A stretch of 64,000 nt of DNA from CAYYJS01 sp964472315 (lineage in GTDB: Bacteria > Verrucomicrobiota > Kiritimatiellia > UBA8416). Positions within the stretch are counted from its first letter, which is position 1, and every line of letters begins with the position of its first letter. The stretch is from assembly GCA_964472315.1 (NCBI GenBank), contig CAYYJS010000009.1:1-64000 (forward strand). Reading direction: 5' to 3'. The notes under the pieces were generated by a model. That model ran no database searches. It worked only from the letters and a program-made list of their open reading frames with translations, and was not told the origin of the DNA. Position numbers and translations under genes: made by a program. Positions 26,322-36,053 of this stretch are shown piece after piece.

Positions 26322-27857
26322 ATGTTGTCGAAAGTTTATTCCGGCGCCGTGCAGGGCGTCGACGCCTACCGGGTCGAGATCGAAGTGAATGCGGCGGCGA
26401 TGGGGGACCCGCAAGTCGTGATCGTCGGGCTGCCCGATACGGCCGTCAAGGAGAGTCGCGACCGCGTGCACACCGCCCTGACGAACTCCGGGTTTCGTCC
26501 TCACATCGGGCGCACGACGGTCAACCTGGCGCCGGCGGACGTGAAAAAGGAGGGGCCGATCTTCGACCTGCCGATCGCCGTCGGCATGCTGGCGGCGCAG
26601 GGCGAGGTCGATGCGGAGACGCTCGACGATTACCTGCTGGTGGGCGAGTTGGCGTTGAGCGGCGAGGCGCGGCGGGTGCGGGGCGTGTTGCCGATCGCGC
26701 TATGCGCGCGCGATGCGGGGCACAAGGGGTTGATCGTGCCGGCCGACAACGCCGAAGAGGCGGCGGTGGTGCGCGGCCTGCCCGTGTATCCGGTGCGGAC
26801 GCTGCGCGAGGCCATCGAGTTCCTGGCCGGGCGGGCGCCGATTGCGCCGGTCGAGATCGACCTGTCGCGAATCTTCTCCGAAAATCGGTTGCACGAGGAT
26901 AACTACGCCGATGTGAAGGGGCAGGAGCAGGCCAAGCGCGCGATCGAGATTGCGTGCGCCGGGGGACACAACGTTCTGATGATCGGGCCGCCGGGGACGG
27001 GGAAGACGATGCTGGCCAAGCGGATCCCGTCGATCCTGCCCGAGATGGCGCTGGAGGAGGCGCTGGAGGCGACGAAGATCCACAGCATCGCGGGAACCTT
27101 GCCGGCGCATCGGGCGCTGATCGAACGACGTCCGTTCCGCGCGCCGCATCACACCATTTCCGACGCCGGCCTTCTTGGCGGAGGCGCGCACCCGGTGCCG
27201 GGCGAAGTCAGTCTGGCGCATCGGGGCGTTCTGTTTCTGGACGAGTTGCCGGAGTTCCACCGCAATGTCCTGGAAGTGTTGCGGCAGCCGTTGGAGGATG
27301 GCGTGGTGACGATCGCGCGCGCGGCGATGTCCGTGACGTTTCCGTGCGAATTCATGCTGGTGGCGGCAATGAACCCATGCCCGTGCGGGTACTATGGCGA
27401 TACGAAACGCGACTGCCGCTGCACGCAACGGCAGATCGTGAACTACCGGAGCAAGATCTCCGGGCCATTGCTGGACCGGATCGACATCCATATCGAAGTG
27501 CCGTCGGTCCCGTTCAGCCAGCTCTCGAGCCTGACGGCGGGCGAGCCGTCGGAAGCGATTCGCGCCCGGGCGACCGCGGCGCGGCGCGTGCAGCGCGAGC
27601 GTTTCGCGGCGCACCCGCGCATTCACAACAACGCCGGCATGGGCGCGAAGGAAGTGCAGATGCACTGCGAGCTCGACGAGGGCACGCGGGAGACGCTGAA
27701 GGTGGCGATGGCGGACATGAACTTCAGCGGGCGCGCCTACGGACGGATACTCAAGGTGGCGCGCACCATCGCCGATCTGGAGGGCACGGGTGGCATCCAG
27801 ATGCGGCATGTGGCCGAGGCCATCCAGTATCGCCAGCTCGACCGTCAGATGTGGTAG
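26322..27857 (+). CDS. comM: ComM/YifB-type AAA+ ATPase (Mg-chelatase-like)
   Basis: This 511-residue protein has the N-terminal ChlI-type domain (VVIVGLPDTAVKESRDRV) and a central AAA+ domain with Walker A GPPGTGKTMLAKRI and Walker B VLFLDELPEF. The C-terminal Mg-chelatase-type domain carries the Cys-rich NPCPCGYYGD and CRCTQRQI. ComM is a hexameric helicase that helps branch migration during natural transformation. I chose the ATG at 26322, with GGGGAGG 8 bases upstream, over a GTG at 26313. It converges on glgB. Confidence 0.92.
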   Translation: MLSKVYSGAVQGVDAYRVEIEVNAAAMGDPQVVIVGLPDTAVKESRDRVHTALTNSGFRPHIGRTTVNLAPADVKKEGPIFDLPIAVGMLAAQGEVDAETLDDYLLVGELALSGEARRVRGVLPIALCARDAGHKGLIVPADNAEEAAVVRGLPVYPVRTLREAIEFLAGRAPIAPVEIDLSRIFSENRLHEDNYADVKGQEQAKRAIEIACAGGHNVLMIGPPGTGKTMLAKRIPSILPEMALEEALEATKIHSIAGTLPAHRALIERRPFRAPHHTISDAGLLGGGAHPVPGEVSLAHRGVLFLDELPEFHRNVLEVLRQPLEDGVVTIARAAMSVTFPCEFMLVAAMNPCPCGYYGDTKRDCRCTQRQIVNYRSKISGPLLDRIDIHIEVPSVPFSQLSSLTAGEPSEAIRARATAARRVQRERFAAHPRIHNNAGMGAKEVQMHCELDEGTRETLKVAMADMNFSGRAYGRILKVARTIADLEGTGGIQMRHVAEAIQYRQLDRQMW

Positions 27858-27894
27858 GGTGGGGGACCGGCGCATCCCGGACGCGGGCGCCGCG

Positions 27895-29931
27895 TCACCA
27901 GGTGGCGTCGGGCCGACCGGCGCCGTCCCGGTGGAGGACGAGCGCGCAGCGGGACGGGAGGTAGAGGCTGAGGCAGTGTTGAAGCACGCCGTTCTGAACG
28001 CGCGGCTGCGTGACGTATTCCTGGAGAGGTGCGAGGCGTGCGTGCCCTCCGAACCGCCGTTCGTCGGTATCCATGACGAGTCGGTAGCGGCCGGGCAACG
28101 TCTCGATGCGATAGTCGGTGAAAGAGGAACTCGGGTGGAAGTTCAGAATCACGAAGCGGCCGTTGCGTTCGAAGGCCACGATCTTGTCCGCATCGTGCAG
28201 GTAAAGCAGTTGGGGATGCGTGACCCCGACGGCGCAGGCGTCGGCGAGTAAGGCGGTCAGTGCCGCGTCGAAATCGGCGAGGAAATGGTATTTCAGGCCG
28301 GGGTCGTCGCGCAGGCTCCACTGACGCCGCGCGTAGTGGTAGCTCCAGCCGTTGCCTTCGCGGGGGAAATCGATCCATTCGGGGTGTCCGAACTCGTTGC
28401 CCATGAACGTCAGGTAGCCGGCGTCGGCCGTGGCCGCGGTGAAAAGCCGGATGAGTTTGTGGAGGGCGATGGCGCGGTCGACGACGAGCGACTCGTCACC
28501 GGTCCGCATGCGCGTGTACATCTCCGCGTCGGCCAGATGGAAGATGAGCGTCTTGCTGCCGACGATGGCCTGATCGTGGCACTCGACATAGCTGATCGTA
28601 TGTTCCTCGCGGCGCTTGTTCGTCAGTTCATGCCAGATGTGCCGCAGGTTCCAATCGTCGTCGCTGACCTTCTCGACGTACTTGAACCAGCAGTCCGGGA
28701 TGCCCAGGGCCAGCCGGTAATCGAACCCGCAGCCGCCCTCGCGCGGCGACGCGGTGAGGCCGGGCATGCCGCTGACGTCCTCGGCGATGGTGACCGCATC
28801 GGGGCGGACGGCGTGTACGACTTCATTGGCCAGCGCCAGATAGGCCAGCGCATCGAGATCGACGTTGGCGTCGAAGTAGTCGTCGTACGTGACGAACGCC
28901 TTGCCGAGGCCGCGGTCGTGGTAGAGCATGCTGGTGATGCCGTCGAAGCGGAAGCCGTCGACCCGGTACTCGTCCAGCCAGAAACGGCAGTTGGAGAGCA
29001 GGAAGTGGAGCACCTCGGGCTTGCCGTAGTCGAAACACCGGGAGTCCCAGGCGCTGTGTTCGCCGCGGCCACCGGCATGGAAATACTGGTGGGTCGTGCC
29101 GTCGAAGCGCGAGAGTCCCTCGGCTTCGTTCTTCACCGCGTGCGAATGCACGAGATCGATGACCACGCGCAGGCCCAGACCGTGCGCGTCGTCGATCAGC
29201 GCCTTCAGGTCATGCGGCGTGCCGAAGCGTGACGAGGCGGCGAAGAAGCTGGAGACGTGGTAGCCGAAGGAGCCGTAATAGGGGTGCTCCAGAATGGCCA
29301 TGAGCTGTATGGTGTTGTACCCGGCCCGCACGATACGTGGCAGGATGTGGCGCCGGAACTCGTCGTAGGTGCCGATGCGGGGGGGTTCCTGGGCCATGCC
29401 GACATGCGATTCGTAGATCAGGCAAGCCCGGGGCCGCGGCGGGGTCTCGTGCCGCCAGGCGTATGGCGCGTCGGGCGCCCAGACCAGGGCGCTGAAAATA
29501 TGCGTGTGCGGGTCCTGCACCACGTAGCGCGCGTAGGCGGGAATGCGGCCGCCTTCGCCGCCGGGCCACCGCATGTGCAGGCGGTAATGATCGCCGTGCC
29601 GCAAGGCTTCCGGCGGGAGCGCGATCGCCCATTGTCCGGTGGCGCCATCGCCCGTCAACCGGTACTCGTCGGCGACCCGCCACCCGCAGAAATCGCCGGT
29701 CAAGAAGACGGCCGAGGCATGCGGCGCCCATTCGCGAAACGTCCAGCCCGAAGGCGTGCGATGGAGTCCATAGAACTCATGGCCCGCCGCTATGGCATCG
29801 AGCCTTCCGGCGCCTGCAAGGCGTTGACGCATCGCGGCGATGGCCCGTGCGCGAAGCGCCAACGCTTCCCGGAACGGCGCGAGGTAGGGATCGCCGAAAG
29901 GCGGTTCACAAGATATGCATGGCGCCATCAT
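27895..29931 (-). CDS. glgB: 1,4-alpha-glucan branching enzyme, eukaryotic type
   Basis: This 678-residue enzyme makes alpha-1,6 branches in glycogen-like glucans. It has an N-terminal carbohydrate-binding domain, a GH13 catalytic barrel and a C-terminal beta domain. The nucleophile Asp330 is in DGFRFDGITSM, the acid/base Glu is in IAEDVSGMPG and the third Asp is in YVECHDQAI. The sequence resembles the plant/animal GH13_8 class (YESHVGMAQEPPRIGTYDEF in part) rather than the usual bacterial class. The double ATG start overlaps the stop of the O-antigen ligase-like gene (ATGA), so it is translated with the polysaccharide operon. An open frame continues upstream inside that gene but is a shadow. 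Confidence 0.9.
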   Translation of the reverse strand: MMAPCISCEPPFGDPYLAPFREALALRARAIAAMRQRLAGAGRLDAIAAGHEFYGLHRTPSGWTFREWAPHASAVFLTGDFCGWRVADEYRLTGDGATGQWAIALPPEALRHGDHYRLHMRWPGGEGGRIPAYARYVVQDPHTHIFSALVWAPDAPYAWRHETPPRPRACLIYESHVGMAQEPPRIGTYDEFRRHILPRIVRAGYNTIQLMAILEHPYYGSFGYHVSSFFAASSRFGTPHDLKALIDDAHGLGLRVVIDLVHSHAVKNEAEGLSRFDGTTHQYFHAGGRGEHSAWDSRCFDYGKPEVLHFLLSNCRFWLDEYRVDGFRFDGITSMLYHDRGLGKAFVTYDDYFDANVDLDALAYLALANEVVHAVRPDAVTIAEDVSGMPGLTASPREGGCGFDYRLALGIPDCWFKYVEKVSDDDWNLRHIWHELTNKRREEHTISYVECHDQAIVGSKTLIFHLADAEMYTRMRTGDESLVVDRAIALHKLIRLFTAATADAGYLTFMGNEFGHPEWIDFPREGNGWSYHYARRQWSLRDDPGLKYHFLADFDAALTALLADACAVGVTHPQLLYLHDADKIVAFERNGRFVILNFHPSSSFTDYRIETLPGRYRLVMDTDERRFGGHARLAPLQEYVTQPRVQNGVLQHCLSLYLPSRCALVLHRDGAGRPDATW

Positions 29932-32900
29932 GGTTTTGCCTCGGTCGCGTCGCTGGGCTGAGCGCTCGTCGAATTCGGGACGACGCCAGTGTGCCACAGC
30001 GGGTCGTACAAGGCCAGCGTGAGATCGCGCCGGGTGCGCGACGAGGGCTTGTCCTCCGGTGCCGGGCGAGGTGCGAGCAAGGCGCCCAGTTGCGCGATGG
30101 CCGCGTCGAGCGCCGTATCGGTGGTCGCCAGGACATGGATGCCGTCCTGTCGGGCGCTGAGGCAGTAGGCGTCGGGGCCGAGGCCGGTCAGGTCGAGGCC
30201 GGACAGCGCATCGACGTCGCCGTGGTGGACGTGTATGGTCAGCGGCGCCGCCCCGCCCGTGCCCATGACGGCCGATGGCCACGTGTCGCCCCATGCAGCG
30301 CGGAGTCGGTCCAGGATGGTTGCGGACTGCTCGGGCCGGGGCGATACGACTTGGCACGGCGGCGTCGTGTCCCGCCCCGCACGCATAAGAATCGTCGGCC
30401 GCAGGAACGCGAGCCATTTCCCGATCTCGAAAGCGGACAGGCCCTCCAGTGTCGTAACGGTGCGGCTGCGTTTCTGGTGTTGCAGGTGAAATCGCAGGGA
30501 TGACGACTGATGGGCGCGGGCCGAAAGGATGTTCGTGACGCGGATGACCTGGCCGACGTGGTAGTTGTGCAGACGCACCACCTCCGGGGCGGCGGCCGCG
30601 AAGGCGGACTGACTGCCTGCGATCCAGTGTCCGTCCGCGTCGAGGGCGGCGAGGCTGAGTTCGGTGTCGGGCGGAATGTTACCGTTGACCTGCCAGTAGG
30701 TGGTCAGGAGATAGCCGGACAGCGTTCCGGCAGCGATACGTGGATGGGCATCGAAGCCGAGGAGAACCAGTCGTCCGCCAAGATAAGCGACGTCGGTTCG
30801 TATGGGCGGGGCCAGTTCGTGCGGCGGCGTCGCCGGCGCCGTCAAGCGCGCGAGGGCGAGCGGATCGAGTCGTGAGATGCCGCCGGATTGCATGGTGGAT
30901 CGCAGCTCCAACAGGCTACGGCATGAGGCGGGCATGTCCGGCATTGGTCCGCGTGCGGCGGCATGTGAGGCCGTCCCTGACGCGGGGGGGACGGATGGTG
31001 CGGCCAGGCTGTCCATGACGGCCATGACCTGCGCGTCGTGCGCGGTCATGGCCGCCGCGCGCTGGGCCGCGGCGATATCCGGGGCGACCGTCAGCCCGAA
31101 GAGGATTTCGGGCAGAAGGCTTTCGCACAGCATGCGGATCGGTACGCTCTTGTCGGTGCCCTGAACGCTTTCGACGACGGCCAGCCACCGCTGCCATTCG
31201 GGCGGCAGCCCTTGCGTCGCATACAGCTCGCGGAGTCTGGGTGCGCGGCGCTGGGCAAGAGCCCACTGTACGGGTGCGTCCCCGAGCAGGCGCGTGGTGG
31301 CATCCTGCCAGAGCGGGATACGTTGGTTGCCGGCTTGGCGGTAGGCGGCGAGATCGCCCTCCATCGGCATCTGGCGCAGCATGGCCTGCGATGCCTGCGC
31401 GCGAAGTCGCTGAAGGGTCTCCGCGACCCGTTCCGTCGCGAACGACGACGGCATCGCCTGGGCATCGGGGCGTTCGAGGATATGGTTCAGCGCGGCCAGC
31501 ACGATGGGGGTGGCCGGGTGTCGGGCGGTCCGCAAGTGCGTGAAGAGCGCCCAGAGGGCATCGGCCGGCAACGATTGCGCGGCAACCAGGGCTTTCATGC
31601 CGACGCCTGCGCGAAGGAGCGCATCGAACGCGATGTATCGCGACGATGGATCCAGGTGTATCGCGCTGACGCTCCAGTCCCGCAGCCTGGCTTTGGCATC
31701 CGCGGCCGCGGGACCGGGTGCCGCGGCGTACTGCAGAGCCGTGGCGGCGGCCTGGGCCGCGTGGGCGAGGACATGGCCGTTCCTGGGGGCCAGTGTGGCG
31801 GCCCGGTGCGCCTGGACGAGGGCCTGGGCGCCGATGGGGTCCATGGTGGTGTCGTTGGGGAGCGCCGTGCGCGCGAGCGCTTCCGCGAGGTCGATCCGGT
31901 ACTCCGGTTCCCAGGGCGAAAGCGTCACGGCGCGCGAAAAGGCGCCGGCGGCCGCGGTGTATGCGGCGCACAGTTCCTGACGCGAGGCGACATGAACGAA
32001 CCGCTCGATCTGATTGGTGGAAGCGCCATCCGGTTGCGATGCCAGGGCCGCATCGATCCTCGTCCGTAGCGTGCGTGCGGCGATCAGGTTGTGCGCGCGG
32101 CCCAGTATCTGATGAAATTCCGCATCGAACGGCAGGAGCCGAATGGCGTTTTGGATGGGCAGCATATTCAGGTTGGCCGCGGCGCGGCGCGGCGTGAGCC
32201 AGAAGTACGGGTCGGGCGGTCCGCCCATCGCGTGGTAGGCCTGTCGCGCGGCGAGTTCGGCGTGCAGCCACGGAAGGGCGAGTGAGGTTGCGGTCAATGC
32301 CAGCAGGAGCACGGGTGCGCTCCGCAGCCGTGCCCGCGCCCAGGATGGCGGGGGGACTGTCGAGCGTGCGGCGCCGGAGACGGTCTGCGGGCCGGATGGG
32401 ACCGTGTGGCGAGCGCCGCCGGAGGCGCGGCGGTTGCATCCGATGACGAACCCGAGAGCGAGGCAGCAGGGGATCGCCACACCGGGGCGCGACGTCAGGT
32501 TGAAGTCGACCGTCGCGTGCAGAAGCATGGCGACGACGGATGCCGCCGCGCCGGCTGAAAGCCACGGCAGGGAGCCGGCACCGGCGCCGCGCAGGGCGCG
32601 TCCCAGGTGACGGATCGCGAAAACCGCGACAGGCAGCAGGAGCAGGATGCCCGGGATGCCGAGTTCGGTGGCAAGGTGGAGATAGTCGTTGTGAGCTTTG
32701 TACACGCGGGTGGCGCCGAAACCGGCGGTTTGGAAGCGGCTGAAGCCGATTGCGAAACAACCCGGCCCCACGCCGAACGGGTGCATGGCGAGCATGTCCA
32801 GAACGGCTGGGATCATGGCCAATCGAGCGCGAAGCGAGGTATCGGTGCCCGTCTCCAGCGTGGATAGACGGTCGGCGAGCAGGGCATAGACGCCGCCGGC

Positions 32901-33794
32901 GCCGATGACCGCGACGAGCGCGCCGACCACGAGGATGAGCGCGGCAAGGCTCAGATGGCCTGCACCCGATCGTTGTTTGCGCAGATAGGCCAGCAGGAGC
33001 GCCGTTGACGCGGCCGCGGTCGCGAGGGTCGCGCCGCGTGACGCGGTGAAAAAGAGGGCAACGATGAGGATGCTCAGGCAGGGCACGAGAAGTAGCGCGG
33101 CGATGCCGTGCGACGTGCTCGTGACGACATGGAAGGCTTGCGCCAGCCGGCGTCCGACGGGTGCGCGCGGGATGCCGGCGACCGCGGTCATCAGGATGCC
33201 CAGGCAGACCGGGATGCCCAGCGCCAGCAGGCCGCCAAGCGCATTGGCGCCGCTGAACGTGCCGCACAGACGGACGGACGGGAAGGGCATGTGGCGCAGG
33301 GCCGGCGTACCGAGCATCAGCAGTCCGTAGACGGCCTGGGCGACAGGAATCCCCGCGATGGCGACAGCCATGACGCGCGAGGCGTGACGCGATTCCGCGA
33401 TACGCATGGCGCCCCAGGTCAGCAGCGCATAGGCGCCCCAGAGCAGGGCCGTGGCCGGCACGCGGCCGACATCGAGTGCGACCGACATACGGGGTGCGTC
33501 GGCAAGGATCTCGGGGAACGCGCGCCACAGTCGAGGGTGCAGGTATCGGTGGAGTGGCGCCGGCAGGGCGAGACATTGCACGGCGATCCACCCGGCGAGC
33601 AAAATGAGCGAGAGTCGGGCCCACGAAGCGCCGGGGATCGCGTTCTGCACGCTCCCGGACGTTGTCGGAGGGCGGGGCAGCAGCACGATGGCGACGAGCG
33701 TCGCGATGCCGGTCAGAAGGCAGAGCAGGGCATGTGTCCAGTGCGCCACGCTGCCCAGCGGGATGGTTGCCCATGCGGCGACGGCGGCCAACAA
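29928..33794 (-). CDS. O-antigen ligase/polymerase-like membrane protein, very long
   Basis: This protein of about 1288 residues has an N-terminal membrane half with some twelve hydrophobic segments. The Wzy/WaaL signature YKAHNDYLHLATELGIPG lies near residue 370. The remaining ~800 residues are largely soluble and Ala-rich, with helical repeats that look TPR-like. It probably polymerises or ligates exopolysaccharide units at the periplasmic face. The start is uncertain: TTG at 33794 gives a good first helix, but the same frame stays open back to the wzc stop at 33879 with no ATG or GTG. It overlaps glgB by 4 bp. Confidence 0.8.
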   Translation of the reverse strand: MLAAVAAWATIPLGSVAHWTHALLCLLTGIATLVAIVLLPRPPTTSGSVQNAIPGASWARLSLILLAGWIAVQCLALPAPLHRYLHPRLWRAFPEILADAPRMSVALDVGRVPATALLWGAYALLTWGAMRIAESRHASRVMAVAIAGIPVAQAVYGLLMLGTPALRHMPFPSVRLCGTFSGANALGGLLALGIPVCLGILMTAVAGIPRAPVGRRLAQAFHVVTSTSHGIAALLLVPCLSILIVALFFTASRGATLATAAASTALLLAYLRKQRSGAGHLSLAALILVVGALVAVIGAGGVYALLADRLSTLETGTDTSLRARLAMIPAVLDMLAMHPFGVGPGCFAIGFSRFQTAGFGATRVYKAHNDYLHLATELGIPGILLLLPVAVFAIRHLGRALRGAGAGSLPWLSAGAAASVVAMLLHATVDFNLTSRPGVAIPCCLALGFVIGCNRRASGGARHTVPSGPQTVSGAARSTVPPPSWARARLRSAPVLLLALTATSLALPWLHAELAARQAYHAMGGPPDPYFWLTPRRAAANLNMLPIQNAIRLLPFDAEFHQILGRAHNLIAARTLRTRIDAALASQPDGASTNQIERFVHVASRQELCAAYTAAAGAFSRAVTLSPWEPEYRIDLAEALARTALPNDTTMDPIGAQALVQAHRAATLAPRNGHVLAHAAQAAATALQYAAAPGPAAADAKARLRDWSVSAIHLDPSSRYIAFDALLRAGVGMKALVAAQSLPADALWALFTHLRTARHPATPIVLAALNHILERPDAQAMPSSFATERVAETLQRLRAQASQAMLRQMPMEGDLAAYRQAGNQRIPLWQDATTRLLGDAPVQWALAQRRAPRLRELYATQGLPPEWQRWLAVVESVQGTDKSVPIRMLCESLLPEILFGLTVAPDIAAAQRAAAMTAHDAQVMAVMDSLAAPSVPPASGTASHAAARGPMPDMPASCRSLLELRSTMQSGGISRLDPLALARLTAPATPPHELAPPIRTDVAYLGGRLVLLGFDAHPRIAAGTLSGYLLTTYWQVNGNIPPDTELSLAALDADGHWIAGSQSAFAAAAPEVVRLHNYHVGQVIRVTNILSARAHQSSSLRFHLQHQKRSRTVTTLEGLSAFEIGKWLAFLRPTILMRAGRDTTPPCQVVSPRPEQSATILDRLRAAWGDTWPSAVMGTGGAAPLTIHVHHGDVDALSGLDLTGLGPDAYCLSARQDGIHVLATTDTALDAAIAQLGALLAPRPAPEDKPSSRTRRDLTLALYDPLWHTGVVPNSTSAQPSDATEAKP

Positions 33795-33878
33795 GACCGT
33801 TGCCAGAACGTAGCGGTGATGAGTACGAACTCTCAGGACGATGCCTCGCGGGAAAAAACGGGATACAGCGAGGGGACG

Positions 33879-36029
33879 CTATGCGTGCTCCTCATGCCGG
33901 TACTTGTAGTGGTAGCTGTAGCCGTAGCGGTACTTGTAGTAGCGGGAGTAATAGCTGGAGCGGGGCATGTCGACGTTGTTCAGAACGACGCCAAGGAGGT
34001 CGACGCCCGTTTCGCGCAGGCGGTCGGCGAACTGCTGAGCGGCCTGCTTCGGTGTGACAAAGCTGCGCAGGACGAGCACGAGACCATCCGTGCGTTTGCC
34101 GAGGACGATACTGTCGACCAGCGCGAAACCGGGGGGCGAGTCGAAGATGACGAATTCGAACCGTTCGCGCAACCGGGCGACCAGTTCGTCCATGCGCGGC
34201 GACTCCAGCAATTCGACGGGGTTGGCGGGAATGGTACCGCAGGGGATGAACGAGAGCCCTTCGACACCGGTCTCGTGGATGACACCATCGAGCGTGACAC
34301 CCTTCTCGCCTTGCAGCAGCGCCGATAGCCCGCGTGTGTTATCGATGCCGAACACGCGATGCAACCGCGGTTTTCGCAGGTCGGCATCGACGAGCACCGT
34401 CCGACGGTTGGCTCTTGCCTGAGTCGCGGCCAGGTTCACTGAGAGCAGCGACTTGCCTTCGCTGGGTAGCGTGCTGGAGACCACGATGCTGCGCAACGGT
34501 GCGCCGTGATGGCCGAGTACCAGAGCCGTTCGGAGCGAGCGCAAAGCTTCAGCGGTATGGCTGGTCGGATTCTTCTGGAAGACCAGATCGACGTCGCCGG
34601 GTTGAATACCCTCGGTTGTCGCGTTCGGAACCATGCCCAGAACCGTGGTTCGGAGGAACCGCTTGACGTCGTGTTCGCTCTTGACGGTGGTATCCATGTA
34701 GTCGATGAAGAAGCACATCCCGACTGACAGCGCGCCGCCGAGCATACCGGCGAGGAGCAGGTACTTCATGCGCGGCGGCCATGCCTTCTTTGGAGGCGGG
34801 GTGGCCCGTGAGACCACGAAAATGCTTTCGCCCTGGCCGCCGCCCATGCGGCTCAGGTCGATTTCTTCAATCCGGCGGATGATGGTGCGATAGGCCGAAT
34901 CGACCGAATCGCGTGTCTGGGCCAGGATGTTGAACTGCATGGCGAGTTGATTGAAGTGGATGACTTCATCTTCCTGCTTGGCCAACGCATCGCGGATCAT
35001 CTTCTCCTCGTTCTGCACCTGCTCGAAAGCCGTTTCCATGGAGCGGAGAATGGCCGTGGCCTCCACGAGCATCTTGGACCGGGCGGCATCCAGCAGTGTC
35101 TGTGAGGCTTGCAGTTGCGGATGGTTGGCCCCGAGACGTTGGAGCATCTGCGAATACTCCTGTTCCTGAGTAGCCAGATTGAGCCGCATGGTGCGGACGA
35201 CTGGTGAATCCAGGATGTCCGGCAAGGTGTCGACCGACTGACCCTTGCGCAGGGCGTCGCGCGCTGCCTCGATCTTGGCTTGAAGTCCGATACGTCGGGG
35301 TTCGACGGACGCAAGACTGTCATTGAGATCTCGGAGGCGTTCGAGGCCGACATTGTGTGTCTTCTCGAACGACACGATGCGGTTATCCTTCATGAAGGTA
35401 TGCACGTCACTGGATGCCGCATCGAGTTTCTCGCGCAGTTCGATGGCCTTCTTACGCAGTTCGGAGAGTCCGAGTTCCGAGACGCCCTGACGCCGGTTCA
35501 GCGCCTGCTCGCGGAAGGCGTCGACGACCGCGTTGACGATGCGTGCCGCCTGCTGGGGGTCCTCGCGCTGGATCGCGACATCGATGATCTGTGTATTGCG
35601 GAGCGGCACGACATCGATCCGTTTGGCCAATTCAGCCACGGGATCGATGGCTGCGGCGAAATCCGGATCGCTCAGTAGCTCTGATGTGTGCATAGCCCGT
35701 TCGAGTACGGATTGCGAGCGCATGATCTCAACTTGGGTCTGAAGATATTCGCGGACCGAGATGCCCTGCATGAGAGGGTCGAATGCGCTCTTCAGATCGG
35801 TCAGGTCGATCTGGTTGCGTTCGACGAGCAGGCGCGAGGAAGCCTCGAAACGCGGTGTCCGCGTCCAGATGTAGAGCCCGGCGATGACGACCACCGAGAC
35901 GAATACGGCGATGGCCAACGGGAGTCGCTGAAGAACGACATGCACGTAATCGAGGAGGTGGACGGTGTCCCCGTGGTCGTACTCGGTGTAGTCCATGTTC
36001 TCGGAATGGCCGGCTTGCTCGTAGTTCAT
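33879..36029 (-). CDS. wzc: Polysaccharide co-polymerase/tyrosine autokinase (Wzc type)
   Basis: This 716-residue inner-membrane protein has a Wzz domain flanked by two membrane helices (VFVSVVVIAGLYIWT near residue 45 and LLAGMLGGALSVGMCFFI near residue 435). A cytoplasmic BY-kinase domain follows, with Walker A SSTLPSEGKSLLSVNLA, Walker A' VLVDADLRKPR and Walker B VIFDSPPG. The tail is a Tyr cluster (YYSRYYKYRYGYSYHYKYR) that would be autophosphorylated. It regulates chain length and export of a capsular or exopolysaccharide with the Wza protein encoded 24 bp upstream. Confidence 0.92.
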   Translation of the reverse strand: MNYEQAGHSENMDYTEYDHGDTVHLLDYVHVVLQRLPLAIAVFVSVVVIAGLYIWTRTPRFEASSRLLVERNQIDLTDLKSAFDPLMQGISVREYLQTQVEIMRSQSVLERAMHTSELLSDPDFAAAIDPVAELAKRIDVVPLRNTQIIDVAIQREDPQQAARIVNAVVDAFREQALNRRQGVSELGLSELRKKAIELREKLDAASSDVHTFMKDNRIVSFEKTHNVGLERLRDLNDSLASVEPRRIGLQAKIEAARDALRKGQSVDTLPDILDSPVVRTMRLNLATQEQEYSQMLQRLGANHPQLQASQTLLDAARSKMLVEATAILRSMETAFEQVQNEEKMIRDALAKQEDEVIHFNQLAMQFNILAQTRDSVDSAYRTIIRRIEEIDLSRMGGGQGESIFVVSRATPPPKKAWPPRMKYLLLAGMLGGALSVGMCFFIDYMDTTVKSEHDVKRFLRTTVLGMVPNATTEGIQPGDVDLVFQKNPTSHTAEALRSLRTALVLGHHGAPLRSIVVSSTLPSEGKSLLSVNLAATQARANRRTVLVDADLRKPRLHRVFGIDNTRGLSALLQGEKGVTLDGVIHETGVEGLSFIPCGTIPANPVELLESPRMDELVARLRERFEFVIFDSPPGFALVDSIVLGKRTDGLVLVLRSFVTPKQAAQQFADRLRETGVDLLGVVLNNVDMPRSSYYSRYYKYRYGYSYHYKYRHEEHA

Positions 36030-36053
36030 GCGCGTTCCGGGTGTTGCCTTGGG

